Of a stretch of 64,000 nucleotides of DNA, positions 26,235 to 36,811 are shown in pieces. Within the stretch, counting starts at the first letter, position 1; each line of letters begins with the position of its first letter. Source of the DNA: Heterobasidion occidentale (taxonomy: Eukaryota > Basidiomycota > Agaricomycetes > Russulales > Bondarzewiaceae); the NCBI GenBank assembly GCA_039111635.1, contig JBCAQO010000014.1, positions 1,302,001-1,366,000 of the forward strand. Direction: 5' to 3'. The notes beneath the pieces were generated by a model that was given only the letters and a program-made list of their open reading frames with translations, was not told where the DNA came from and searched no databases. The position numbers were made by a program, and so were the translations under genes.

Positions 26235-27109
26235 ATGTCTGCATACGGCTCAATCTCTTTGCTATCACGGCCATCCGGCCCTCTCTCATCGACCGTCTGG
26301 AAACTAGCACTTGCAGCAGCGAATCGACCGCAATCGCCGTTCACATCCCTCACTGTGCATCATCTTACTTCTGCAAGTGTTGCAAGCTTTCCGGGGCTAC
26401 AGGGGTTGACCTACCGTGTCTTCTCCGATGAGGTTCGCAGCGGCACGTCGTACCCGCAAGAAGCACCCGTAGGTGAGTATACTCGCGAGCAGTTCGAGGC
26501 GTATTTTTGGGCGGGAGACGTGTTCATCGCTATCGGAGTCACGACCGATGAGGGTGAGAGCTCAGAAGCTACTCCTATCGAGGGAGGCGTTGCTGAAGCT
26601 CAGGCGGGGAGGAGCTGGGAGGAGTGTGTTGTCGGATTCTACTATGTGAAACCGAATTACCCTGGTCGATCCTCTCATGTGCGCGTTCTATTCTTGTATC
26701 AGAAATGTTCCTTCTGACATAGCTCAATCCTGTCAGATATGCAATGGCGGATTCGTCATACCTCCTGCTCACCGTCGGTTTGGCTATGGGAAGACCCTGG
26801 GCAAGTCATACCTTCATTATGCACCCCAACTTGGATTTAAGGCTAGCGTGTTCAACCTCGTTTATACGAGCAACATCGGCAGCATGAAGTGAGTTATCCC
26901 TGTATTGAACTATTGACTCTGGATTTCCTTATCTTGGTTTTTTCAGGATCTGGGACTCGTTGGGCTTCACGCGCGCGGGACTCATCCCCCGAGCAGGACG
27001 GCTTCGATGCGTAGATGGTCAAGGAGAAGAATGGGTCGATGCCGTAGTCTACTACCGCAGTTTGGTCGCTGATAACGCATGGGACAATGCGCTGCGGGAT
27101 CAAAAATAA
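26235..27109 (+). CDS. GNAT family N-acetyltransferase
   Basis: Three exons (26235-26678, 26737-26888, 26947-27109) with GT..AG introns of 58 nt join to 252 aa ending TAA. The ATG at 26235 (SAYGSISLL) is the first in frame. The acetyl-CoA loop is visible as PPAHRRFGYGKTLGKSYL (R-x-x-G-x-G/A type), followed by GFKASVFNLVY and the closing N-x-x-x-x-x-IWDSLGF segment typical of the GNAT fold. The arrangement V-F-N-L-V-Y-T-S-N resembles fungal Mpr1-like acetyltransferases, which acetylate proline analogues or polyamine-like substrates; this is family resemblance only and the substrate is unknown. No targeting signal is evident, so cytosolic. It converges on the NUP gene with 252 bp between stops. 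Confidence 0.85.
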
Positions 27110-27361
27110 GCTCTGGATGATGCGTTCCATCTGAAGGAACGACGCGACGTTCGTTGACCATATTCGTATTGTGTTAGATGACATGCATGATTGAAAACAA
27201 ATTGATGCAGTTATAAAATCCGCTCCAGGATTTGTGTGCGGCGATGTACGATACATGCGAAAATGGAAGGCATCAGAAGGCATCATCAAGGATACTGCGC
27301 CCAAAGTTTAGTGCAGGTGTGCAAAGTGAAGCATATGTGAAGCCAGGCGTCTCCTCGTAAA

Positions 27362-28759
27362 TCACCCTCTTCTCACTCTTCTTCTTTTGACGTTCCTCTT
27401 CCGTGCTACCGCTATACCACCCCCGAATGTGCTGCCAGTTCCAAAGTCGGGGGTACCACCAAGCGAGCCAAAGATGTCCCCGACATAATTTGACGGCTTT
27501 ATCCCCACCTCGAACCGCTTCGTCCATTCTTTCAAAATACCCTCGACAACCTTCACTCCTGCCAGGTAGATGTTCCGCAGAGCAGGCTCGTATCCCTGAT
27601 TTTCGTGAAGCAAGTTGTCGATGACCGAGCCGCCTATGTACGGTCTGTCGAAGTCCGATGCAGTGCGCAATACGATGATGCGGCTGAAATCGGTCAGATT
27701 ATGGAGCGACGAGCGGAGTAAAGCTTCGAGCGTGGCATTGTCCTCCTGTTGCGCCGTGCAGTACACCCCAGTGCCATTCGTAAACAGCCTCGTCGTGTTT
27801 TCGAAAGCTTCGGAGAGCAGCGCTCCAGTCCAATACACGTCTGATGTCGTTGTGTCACACTCGACGATGGAAGGCCTCGTCGCCGCAGAGGCATATATTC
27901 TGTCGTGGGCGTACTTTGCGCGGTATGCGACCGCATCATGGGAGTCATTCAACGTAGCGGTTCTGGCGAAGCCGACGGCGAGCGAGCGCAGTCTGTCATT
28001 GACCTCGAAGACCTCTGTGCCGTATAATTCTTGTGGGTATTCATCAGGTGAGTCTGAGCCTTGAGGAAAGTAGCCGGTCGTGAAACCGGGTGGGAGTTCG
28101 CGCGCATCGATCTCATACTGGAGCGTTACCTGGACCGCATACCGTGCGAAGGTGACGGAGCCAATCGTGGCAACTTTGGGATTTACGCCTGCGGTTCCCG
28201 CAATGAGGAAATATGTCGATCGTAAGTCGAAATGGGACGACAGTGTGAGTGCGGTGATTGTTGCCGCCGCATTGATTTCTAAATCGCCGATGTCATGAAT
28301 GATATGTCTGTCGACGATTGACGAGACATGCCTACCTGCTTCTCCAGTGACAACTTGACAGACAGATCCATCTTCTGTGCAGTGCGCATAGGGAAAGAGT
28401 GGGGAAAACCCGGTGATAGTGATGTTTCGCGCTAATAGGTCGAACTCTGGGATGCCTAAAACCAATATTCTGAGTTTGTGTGCTTCCTTCACATCTGACA
28501 GAGGTTAATATATTCACCATACCATGCCTCCGCTTCAGGCGAAAACTACACAACGCGTGAGATCTGGTCAGATTTGGATATATCCATCGCTGGTAACAGA
28601 TTACGAGCGAACCATGCTGATGATGAGGACCTTAGGCTTGAGCCTCCCCGACGAATCAGAGATGCTCCTGGCTCCAGTGTCGTAATCGTTGAACCATGGC
28701 TTGCCAAATACGACGACAGGGAAAGCTGCTAAACAGGAGAGCACTGTCATGAGCAGCAT
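27362..28759 (-). CDS. Purine nucleoside permease (NUP) family protein
   Basis: Four exons (28613-28759, 28518-28545, 28336-28455, 27362-28278) join to 403 aa. The start ATG-LLMTVLSCLAAFPVVVFG (28759) opens a clear signal peptide. Family blocks follow: KPKVLIISMF, PEAEAWYGIPEFDLLARNI, FSPLFP-HCTEDGSVCQVVTGE, EINAAATITAL, FLIAGTAGVNPKVATIGS, LQYEIDAREL, and near the C-terminus TASDFDRP. NUP proteins of Candida are linked to nucleoside uptake, but the fold is related to nucleoside phosphorylases and this sequence shows no membrane helices beyond the signal. A secreted or cell-surface nucleoside-binding or hydrolysing role is as likely as transport. The C-terminus is basic (RKRNVKRRRVRRG). A good TATA box lies upstream. 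Confidence 0.88.
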
Positions 28760-28812
28760 AGTCGACTTCGGCTCGTAGTGGAGGACAATCAAGTTGAGTA
28801 CGGAGCGTCACG

Positions 28813-28820
28813 TATATATA
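28813..28820 (-). promoter_or_regulatory. TATA box of the NUP gene
   Basis: TATATATA 54-61 nt upstream of the NUP start codon. Confidence 0.55.
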
Positions 28821-29649
28821 CCTATGAAGCACGCACAGGATAAGTCCGCTCAAGAGTTCGAGGCGCTGAGCAATGGATCTTGTTTCAGCGGATATTAGCT
28901 TGCTTCAAGGGGAGCCCGTCCAGAGCGGGCGTCAGCCTCAAATAAATGCATTGCGCGGAACAGCCTGATCACCTTGAATTGGTCTCCGAATCATGAGGTC
29001 ATTCGCATGCTGCCGACGAGGAGAGCTGGCTGGACTTTATCCGTCTCTTTCCTCCGTTACAGGAACTTACCGAAATAATATCATAACTAAGAGAAGTAGA
29101 TAAGACGGTCGTCATCTCACTTAGATGATATCAGGTATCATCCTGATGTGGTACGTGATATTCCTGTGGTTGTGGATACAGATGCCAAGGATAGCTCACC
29201 TCGCCTCGTTGCGCACGCCCTTGCCTCGGATGCATTCTGTACTGATTCCTTTTGTTCTGTGGGCATTGACGCTGTCAGTCAAATTACACAATAGGGGGAC
29301 AGCTCAGCGCTCAACCGGTGGCTTGTCAAGTTGTCTTTGAATGAATGCTAACATCAGATGCGACAGGTTTTGTGGGAAAACAGAGCCCCCAAATTGACGT
29401 CGACATCCAGGCCGGAGAATATTGTTAGCGCCATCCGGAGGAACTGATAGTTATCGCGCCCGAGTGCCCGAGTATAGCAGAAGCAAGTTGAGCTCCGAGT
29501 TAGAGATGAGTGCGTTATTCATGCGTGTCATTCTCGTCAGTCGCAGCTATTATCTCAATCTCGGCGCAATATACCTCACGGAGCTTGCTTGTATTCTACA
29601 AAAGTCAAAGGCCAGCCCAAATATCAATCGTGGCTTGACATGTTGAAAA
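28821..29649. other. Intergenic, no gene recognised
   Basis: Promoter side of NUP and 3' side of the CoA ligase. No exon or RNA gene recognised. Confidence 0.5.
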
Positions 29650-32011
29650 TTATAGTCTAGCTTTGACTATGACTTGACCTGCCATCTCCTCTCTCGCACG
29701 GTCCCGGAGATGTCTGCGAAGGATTTTGCCAGACGTGCTGAAACATATGATGTATTGTTGGGTCAAGCGGTCTGTGAGACTGTAGCGGACAGAGACTAAC
29801 CTCATAGGGATGGCATCCACAACTACCACGCCTACAAAATCAATTAGTCGGTGATCCATGGTAATAAGCGCTATGCAACACCGCACAAAGAGCGGAGAAC
29901 GAACCTCCTCTCAAGAACTTGTGCCTTGCAACATGTCCCTTAATCCATGTTTGAATCTGGCGTGCGAAAGCTGCCGATTCCGCAGGCGTTGAAAGGCTGT
30001 CCTTGCGTACAATGTACGCACTAATGGGCACGAAGACGCTCAATGTCATGCATCTCCGAAACGTGAATAATCCATACCGCGGAAGTTCCGTTGCTTGTGA
30101 GGCATCCTCTATGCCGATGACAGCTGCATCAATTATCTGAGGATGCTGGAGGAGGACGCTTTCCAGTTCGGCCGGTGGCACTACAGATAGTAATATAAGC
30201 AAAACAATTGGAACAGGCTGTCATAAACGACAGTACCTTGAAAGCCCTGATTGGTGTTGATCAGCAAAATTATGACGATGACATGAGCTAACACCTGCCA
30301 ACGCACCTTATATTTGATGAGCTCCTTCTTGCGATCTACGATGGTGTAAAACCCATCCGCGTCGACTATGGCTATGTCTCCGGTCTTGAACCACCCACTA
30401 GGGGTGATCGCGTTCCGTGTTGCCGCCGCATTGTTCAAATATCCCTATTGCACAGCATGATATCAAGGGTCCTTCGGATCTTATAAGTCACACGAGCGCA
30501 CCTTCATCACTGTCGGACCACGTATCCACAATTCTCCAGGTTCCCCTTCTTTCGCATCGACATCTGCTTCTCCATCATCCTTCTCGTTCACCACGATACG
30601 CGCTTCTAGATTAGGCAGCAATACTCCGATGCTTCCGACTTTGCGAAGGGTGTCCTTGCGCGGAACAATGTGTGTGACCGGTGAAGTTTCGGTCAAGCCG
30701 TACCCTTGTGCGATGTCAACGATTGCGCCCACTGACTTCAACTTCTCAATGGCTGAATAGAGAAGCGCTGCACCTAGAGGTGCGGCACCACAGGAGAGGA
30801 AATTCAACGACGTCATATTGAATTGGGTTGTCGCTGACGAGCCACGAATCAGAGAATATATCCCGTGTAAGTGTATTGGTACATACCAGGGTGGTGAACT
30901 AGCGCCAGGAGAATCGGAGGGACAATGAGCGATGTCGTGATGTGATAGGTTTCGATATTTCGACAGAAGTCGGTGGGGTCAAACTTTGGCATGATCACGA
31001 CGGGAATCCCCACGAAGAACGGATAAAGTAGGATTTTGGCCATACCTAACAAAGCACGCATAAATCAGTGTTCTCAACACAGAAAGTATTGGTGCTCTCC
31101 GTAGCCGCTTGACTTGTCAAATCACGCAAAAGCATGGGAGGACACCAGTGGCATAAAGGTACATACCGTAAATATGGTAGTAAGGAAGCACATTCAAGAT
31201 AACATCTTTGCCAGGCGTCAATTTTGCGAAGGCAGATTCAATCATGGCAATGACGTTGGCCAAGTTTCTATGGGTTGTCTGGAATGTCGAGGTTGACATG
31301 ATGAATGAGACGGACTGAAGCTGAAGCGCACCTCGACACCCTTAGGATTACCAGTTGTCCCAGATGAATAACATAACAAAGTCGTCTCGTCGGCTTGTTC
31401 TCCCTCGAACTTCTCCTCTGCTGCCAAAGCACCTTGACTCATCAAGGCATCTAATCCGAATAGTCCATCCTTGCGCGCTTGACTGCCACCTAGCTCTGCC
31501 AACACTATTCGCTTTCTTGCTTCAGTCTCTGGTACTCCTTTCAACTTGAACATGTCCAAAACGACCCCGACTAGGTCAGGATGAGCGATTACGAGGTGAG
31601 CCCGGCTATCTTCATACTGAAATTTCAACTCAGCAGGTGTGTAGCCACTGTTTGCAAGGGTAGCACGAGCACCAGCTGCGAAGACACCAAGGATTGCGAC
31701 AGGCCAGACGAGGCTGTTTGGACTGAAGATCATGATGGTATCTCCACGACGTACTCGTCTGTCTGAAATCTCGGCGTCAGATTCCACACATCTCGACCCA
31801 AAAGAGTCTTACCAGCAGGCAATACATTGCGCAAACCGTGTGCGAGGGACAATGTCAGAGAATGAAGCTCTGCGCGTGAGATGGCTCGTCCTGTAGGCGC
31901 ATCTATGAAAGCGGCGAGAGACCGAGGATGTCGATTGGAAGAAAACAGAAACGTGTAGACAGATTGAGAAGGTATTGGCAAAGCAGGGTACGGCGAAGTG
32001 TAGATAGACAT
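29650..32011 (-). CDS. Acyl-CoA / 4-coumarate-CoA ligase-like enzyme with peroxisomal signal
   Basis: Eleven exons join in frame to 572 aa, from ATG-SIYTSPYPAL (32011) to TAA (29650-29652). Adenylate-forming motifs appear in order: YSSGTTGNPKGVE (P-loop), LPYYHIYG, QGYGLTETSP, GWFKTGDI, IVDRKKELIKYKGFQVPP, and the catalytic-lysine segment TSGKILRRHL. The enzyme class activates a carboxylic acid with ATP and joins it to CoA; 4-coumarate, other cinnamates or medium-chain fatty acids are possible, and the substrate cannot be chosen from sequence by eye. The last three residues, ARL, form a canonical PTS1 signal, so import into peroxisomes is predicted, where ring or fatty acid side chains are beta-oxidised. 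A 10-nt exon (30237-30246) encodes GFQ. No lesions found. Confidence 0.9.
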
Positions 32012-32100
32012 GGTAGTGCGCAAATTCGACCTGTTTGCAATGTGGGGTATTGTGATCAATGTCGCCAGGACCACGTCAGAAAGTGCGGGGTAAAGCACCG

Positions 32101-32107
32101 ATTTATA
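32101..32107 (-). promoter_or_regulatory. TATA box of the CoA ligase gene
   Basis: TATAAAT on the minus strand about 90 nt upstream of the ligase ATG. Confidence 0.45.
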
Positions 32108-33253
32108 CTAATCCGAAAGGAGAAACCGGTGCCGGGATATGTTCACCGGTCCGTCGAGGGACGGGGTTGGCTCGGGATACAAATGGGGTTTTGCTGAGGT
32201 CGCGCGCGCTATAGGAAACGGCGACTTAGACCGACCCTGATTTGAATCCAGAAAGAGCAACAAGAGCAGTTTCATTGACATATGGCGCACACCTGACCTG
32301 AGCAGCAGAGCTGGTTTGACATTTAATGGTCTATTATTAGCGGTCAGTATATGACGATGAGCAATAAATTATCTCAGAGCTATATAACGGAGTAGAGGGG
32401 ATCCGCTGGGCTCTGAGCAACGCTTTAACAACTTTTCCAGACTTGCACGTTGCGCAACTACAACATAATGGAAGGATGTGTGGGTACGTACAGCACAGCG
32501 TCTTCCATGAGGGAGATCGCTTTTCCAAGAAAATCCGAAAATCCGATGGCCGTACGCCGAGGCCATGTGCAACCTACAATGGCTTCCAGAAACAGGATGA
32601 ATGCTGAGTATGATCCTTGAAGATGTGGAATGGAGCTCGAAAGTGCCTGGGGGCTTGGAAAGACGTATGAAGGTCAGAGGACTCCGCCTAAGCCCGATGC
32701 TTTGTGGATCACGAGATGTCGGCGGCATTCAAAGCTGAAGACGCTCACCAAAAGAACGACATGATCTATATTCGCATACACTCCAACTGGCTTCGTATAC
32801 AAGAAGAAAAAAACAGTTAGATAGCTCTGAGCCAAGTCGCAAATAGACTCGTCACTCACCAGCTCGATGCACGAGAACAGAGACTATTTAAGCGCTCTGA
32901 TGATATCTCGCGCTCATTTCAATGACTGAACATGCTCATCGTTGGTAGCTCGTCTAGCGGTATACTTTGAGGCTGGCAGAATGATGGGGATGATTGTACG
33001 AGCTCTTGATAGGCTGGCTCGTCGCCTTAAGTCCACCAAACGAACAAACTTGAGCAAATAACATTGACAGCTTTTTCCGCAGATGATCCAGACACATGTC
33101 AAGAAGCACTGGAGGCCAGAAACACAAGTGCGTGTCTACGTCAGGCATCAGAACTTGAGGCCAAGGAGCAGACCTGGCTAGACCTGGCCAGTATTCTTTG
33201 TGCATCAGCAGATGGCATGCAAGCACATTGGCTCAAAAGCGAGCTCTAAATAA
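32108..33253. other. Intergenic, no gene recognised
   Basis: Between the ligase promoter and the tRNA. No recognisable gene or repeat. Confidence 0.5.
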
Positions 33254-33331
33254 TCGGATATGGTGTAACGGCTAACATTGCCGCCTCTCATACTGTTCGC
33301 GGCAGCTCGGGGTTCGATTCCCCGTATCCGA
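33254..33331 (+). tRNA. tRNA-Glu (CTC) with a 7-nt intron
   Basis: The acceptor stem TCGGATA/TATCCGA pairs in all 7 positions. The D-arm is GTGTAACGGCTAAC, a B-box-bearing T-arm reads GGGGTTCGATTCCCC, and a 5-bp anticodon stem GCCGC/GCGGC is present. The loop between the stem halves is too long (14 nt). Removing TACTGTT (33291-33297), directly 3' of position 37, leaves the normal 7-nt loop CTCTCAC with anticodon CTC at 33287-33289. It decodes GAG. Intron position is the standard nuclear one; its exact borders are inferred from the fold. Confidence 0.88.
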
Positions 33332-33385
33332 ATTGTCTTTTTCTCCGGGACCATTCTCTCCAGCATATAGGCAGAAAAGCCACAT

Positions 33386-33426
33386 GTAAGATAGGCCGCA
33401 TGCAAACACGACTACATCACGTGGAG
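33386..33426 (-). repeat. Inverted copy of the spacer repeat next to the tRNA
   Basis: The reverse complement of this stretch (CACGTGATGTAGTCGTG, then TTTGCATGCGGCCTATCTTA) matches the core found twice in direct orientation at 34142-34178 and 34381-34420. It begins about 55 bp after the tRNA. Confidence 0.6.
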
Positions 33427-33782
33427 TTACTTTCACCGTGACATTGAGTGACCATTGAGTGACCAAAGGTTGTTAAGTGGTACTTGTCAATGATAAGTCA
33501 ACCCAGAGAATAGGAGTAACCAAAAGTGCACAATACTTGGTGTAGATACATGGCATATGAGTGATAATTGTATTGATACTTTGATAGAGACTCCATGCCT
33601 AATGAGCTGCATTTAGATAAAATGGGTCCATTTATACAACCTTGGTATACTCATATCCTACTTAGATATTGAAGCTTGGGGAGCTAGAGCTGGTAGAATA
33701 TATGGTGCTAAGACATTGAGAATTAATGAAGCAGTAGCCAATAGTGGCCTTGAAGCAGTTGGCTAATGTCAAAACAAAAGTG

Positions 33783-33870
33783 TTGCGGCGCAGAATCGAA
33801 CCAAGCTGAGATAGCAAGTAGCATAAGCACAAAAATGACCAATTAACCCATCGGCCACGGGAGCTACCTT
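33783..33870 (-). other. tRNA-like (possibly SINE-derived) element
   Basis: On the minus strand a plausible A box (TGGCCGATGGG) inside a D-arm GGCC...GGTC is followed about 55 nt later by a B box (GGTTCGATTCT). The T-stem and acceptor stem do not pair, so it is not a working tRNA. It may be a decayed tRNA gene or the head of a tRNA-derived SINE. Confidence 0.35.
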
Positions 33871-33991
33871 TTAGACACCCCAAGCTTGGGTTGACTATTT
33901 TGCCTACATTTAACTTATCGCTCTTATTCCATTCCTAGCCTTAGCACCATGAAAAAGAATCAAAACCTATCTTCTCCTTGACCAGGCCCAA

Positions 33992-34424
33992 AATCAAAAA
34001 AGTAGCACGGAGCAAATGTTCATAAAGTTGACACAAAGGGTTGCTTTGTGCCCAAATTCTCGATTGCTTATCGGTCAGAGAGGAGATAGCGATTCTCTAT
34101 GATTGTAATGCCTTCCTCCGCCAAAAGTGACACCTTGGTATCACGTGATGTGGTCGTGTTTGCATGCGGCCTATCTTAGTCAGAGTGACACTCGAAAACA
34201 TTCGAAAACTATCTCCTCATTGAGTGAGCCCTAATTCAAAAAAATAGCACCAAGAAAATGTCTGTTAAATCGATACAAATGATCCCTTGGTGCCCAATTT
34301 CTTAATTTCTTCTCGGTGAGAGAGGAGATAGCAATTCTTTGCGAAAGTAACGCCCTTCTCCGCCAAAAGTGACACCTCTGTATCATGTGATGTAGTCGCG
34401 TTTGCATGCGGCCTATCTTAGAAA
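33992..34424 (+). repeat. Two diverged direct repeats of about 190-200 bp
   Basis: Units at about 33992-34190 and 34236-34424 share the order: TAGCAC, ACAAA, TTGCCC-like, GAGAGGAGATAGC, TCCGCCAAAAGTGACACC, ATCA-GTGATGT, and TTTGCATGCGGCCTATCTTAG. The pair recurs after the gap (36258-36690) as part of the larger duplicated segment. It lies in the 3' flank of the fucosidase gene. Confidence 0.65.
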
Positions 34425-34552
34425 ATATCAAGACAGGGCATCGAAAAGGCGTATATACATCGAGAGCGAGTGGCGTAGCACTAAATGTACAGAAAACAAG
34501 ACAAAAAAACAGCAGAAGATTTTCAGACTTGGACCTTGATGACGCTTGTACA

Positions 34553-36155
34553 TCAGGCATATGAGACCTTGAACGCCCAGGCGTACCGCACTTTGTTCAA
34601 CTCGTCGTCGCCCACTTTGACCGACAGCACCCCGCCGGCGCTTGTCCAGTTGAGCCTTATCCCAGTGCCACCAAGCAGGGTGACCGTGTCTCCGGGGGCG
34701 ATGGGGACAGGAGCCGGCGTGCTCAGCGTCCCGTTGGGCCGACTGAGCGCGACGATGTAGAACGCGTCAGGTGTAGTCGTAAAGCGCACGTCGGTGAATC
34801 CTGGCGTGGTGTCCGCCGAGGCGATCCACCACGGACGGGTGCCGTAGATCGCTTCCCCAGAACTGTTGAGCCAGGCACCAACCTCGAGTAGAGGCCCTGT
34901 CATTTCTGGGATGACAGTCCCATCGGCCTTGGGACCAATGCTACAGGTGAAATCGATCAAACTTCAGCTGATCCCTGAACGTTGGAAAACTCACTCGAGC
35001 AGGTAGTTGCCACCCTTCGATACCATGCTACAAGTAACGTGTCAATGATTTCGTCGTCTGAAGATATAAATGCATACTCGGTGAGTTTGGGGATGATCTC
35101 CGACGCTTGCTGGTAAGCATCCGGTGGTCTGCAAAGTCCGTCATATAACTTGAATCAAATAGAGAGGACTTGAATCTGCGATTCTCACGTGTCCGAATTG
35201 TATCCGTAGCTGAAAGGGTCCATGCCTTCGCTACTCTCCCACTTTTGCGACTGCAGACAGAACTTGAATGCCAAACTGCACAGGCAGTCAAAACGTCACA
35301 TACCAGCCGCGCAGGGTAAGTAGCGTATTCCGGGGTGACGAAGTCGGTCTGGTTCGTTCCGCAACGGTCGTCTCGCACGACTTGCCTCCCTTGTGACGCT
35401 GCGTAGTTGTACCAATCGCCGGCTTAGAAACATAATGAGATCCCAAGAGAATAAGCAGCGCGACGCATGACTACAAACCGAACGTAGGGAATGAGGACCA
35501 TCCACCAATATCACACCTAAGAATCACTCAAGTCAGCCTCGTTTAGGAGAAGCGAATTGTTCGGGTTCACCAGAGAATTTCAGTATCGTATTTGTAGAAC
35601 AGAGTTTCCATCTGAGGTTTCTGGACTGTGCCCGGATAAGTCGTACAGCAGGATGCGGGACGAAGCGCGACTTACTATCCTCGAGGAAGTCGTTCACCTT
35701 GACCCATCCAGTATAGGGATCACAGCATGATCCGTTGAAAGCATTCAACGCCGGACGTCCAGGAAGCTCACGCGTGCGTAGGGAGCGTAGTCCGGGTTGA
35801 ACCATTCTGCAAGGTTGATGTGAGGCGAGATGATCTTTCAAGGAGACTACTGAGGTTTTACCTGGCATACTAAAGTAGGTCTATACATTGCGTAGTGAGT
35901 GCCGTCGGTACAGAATTGGTAGGGACAACTTACGCCTCTACGCAGAGACGGGTGGCGTGCCTTCGCACTGTCTAACAGTTCCTTGACAATGTCGCGCCTT
36001 CGATTTTTTTTAGAGTCAGTTATGCACATCGTGCTGATCACAAGAAAACCTACTTCGGTCCAAGAAGCAAGGAGTTCCGGTTGCTGGAGCTACCAGTATC
36101 AAACTGCACAGCGCACAGCTCGTCAGGGGGCACTCCAAGGATGTGACAAATTGGC
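34553..36155 (-). pseudogene. Partial second copy of the alpha-L-fucosidase gene (exons 9-19), probably assembly redundancy
   Basis: The sequence matches the 3' half of the complete fucosidase gene base by base, including introns and 3' flank, and stops abruptly at the N gap inside the intron between exons 8 and 9. Differences are single-base changes and homopolymer lengths. For example AGGAAG here against AGGGAAG in the complete copy shifts the frame in exon 12 (near 35762), and an Arg/Gln difference occurs near the C-terminus. It encodes EWFNPDY, LWCDIGGW and the C-terminal domain. No promoter or N-terminal part is present. The simplest reading is an unmerged contig end or alternative haplotype, not a real paralogue. 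Confidence 0.8.
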
Positions 36156-36255
36156 NNNNNNNNNNNNNNNNNNNNNNNNNNNNNNNNNNNNNNNNNNNNN
36201 NNNNNNNNNNNNNNNNNNNNNNNNNNNNNNNNNNNNNNNNNNNNNNNNNNNNNNN
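36156..36255. other. Assembly gap (100 N)
   Basis: Exactly 100 N. Sequence on both sides belongs to the same duplicated segment (33992-36155 and 36258-38414). Confidence 0.99.
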
Positions 36256-36811
36256 AATCAAAAGTAGCACGGAGCAAATGTTCATAAAGTTGACACAAAG
36301 GGTTGCTTTGTGCCCAAATTCTCGATTGCTTATCGGTCAGAGAGGAGATAGCGATTCTCTATGATTGTAATGCCTTCCTCCGCCAAAGTGACACCTTGGT
36401 ATCACGTGATGTGGTCGTGTTTGCATGCGGCCTATCTTAGTCAGAGTGACACTCGAAAACATTCGAAAACTATCTCCTCATTGAGTGAGCCCTAATTCAA
36501 AAAAATAGCACCAAGAAAATGTCTGTTAAATCGATACAAATGATCCCTTGGTGCCCAATTTCTTAATTTCTTCTCGGTGAGAGAGGAGATAGCAATTCTT
36601 TGCGAAAGTACGCCCTTCTCCGCCAAAAGTGACACCTCTGTATCATGTGATGTAGTCGCGTTTGCATGCGGCCTATCTTAGAAAATATCAAGACAGGGCA
36701 TCGAAAGGCGTATATACATCGAGAGCGAGTGGCGTAGCACTAAATGTACAGAAAACAGACAAAAAAAACAGCAGAAGATTTTCAGACTTGGACCTTGATG
36801 ACGCTTGTACA

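Noticed and set aside
34553..36155. Second alpha-L-fucosidase gene in tandem
   Set aside because: Introns and flanks are as conserved as exons and the copy ends at an N gap, so redundancy from assembly is more likely than a paralogue.
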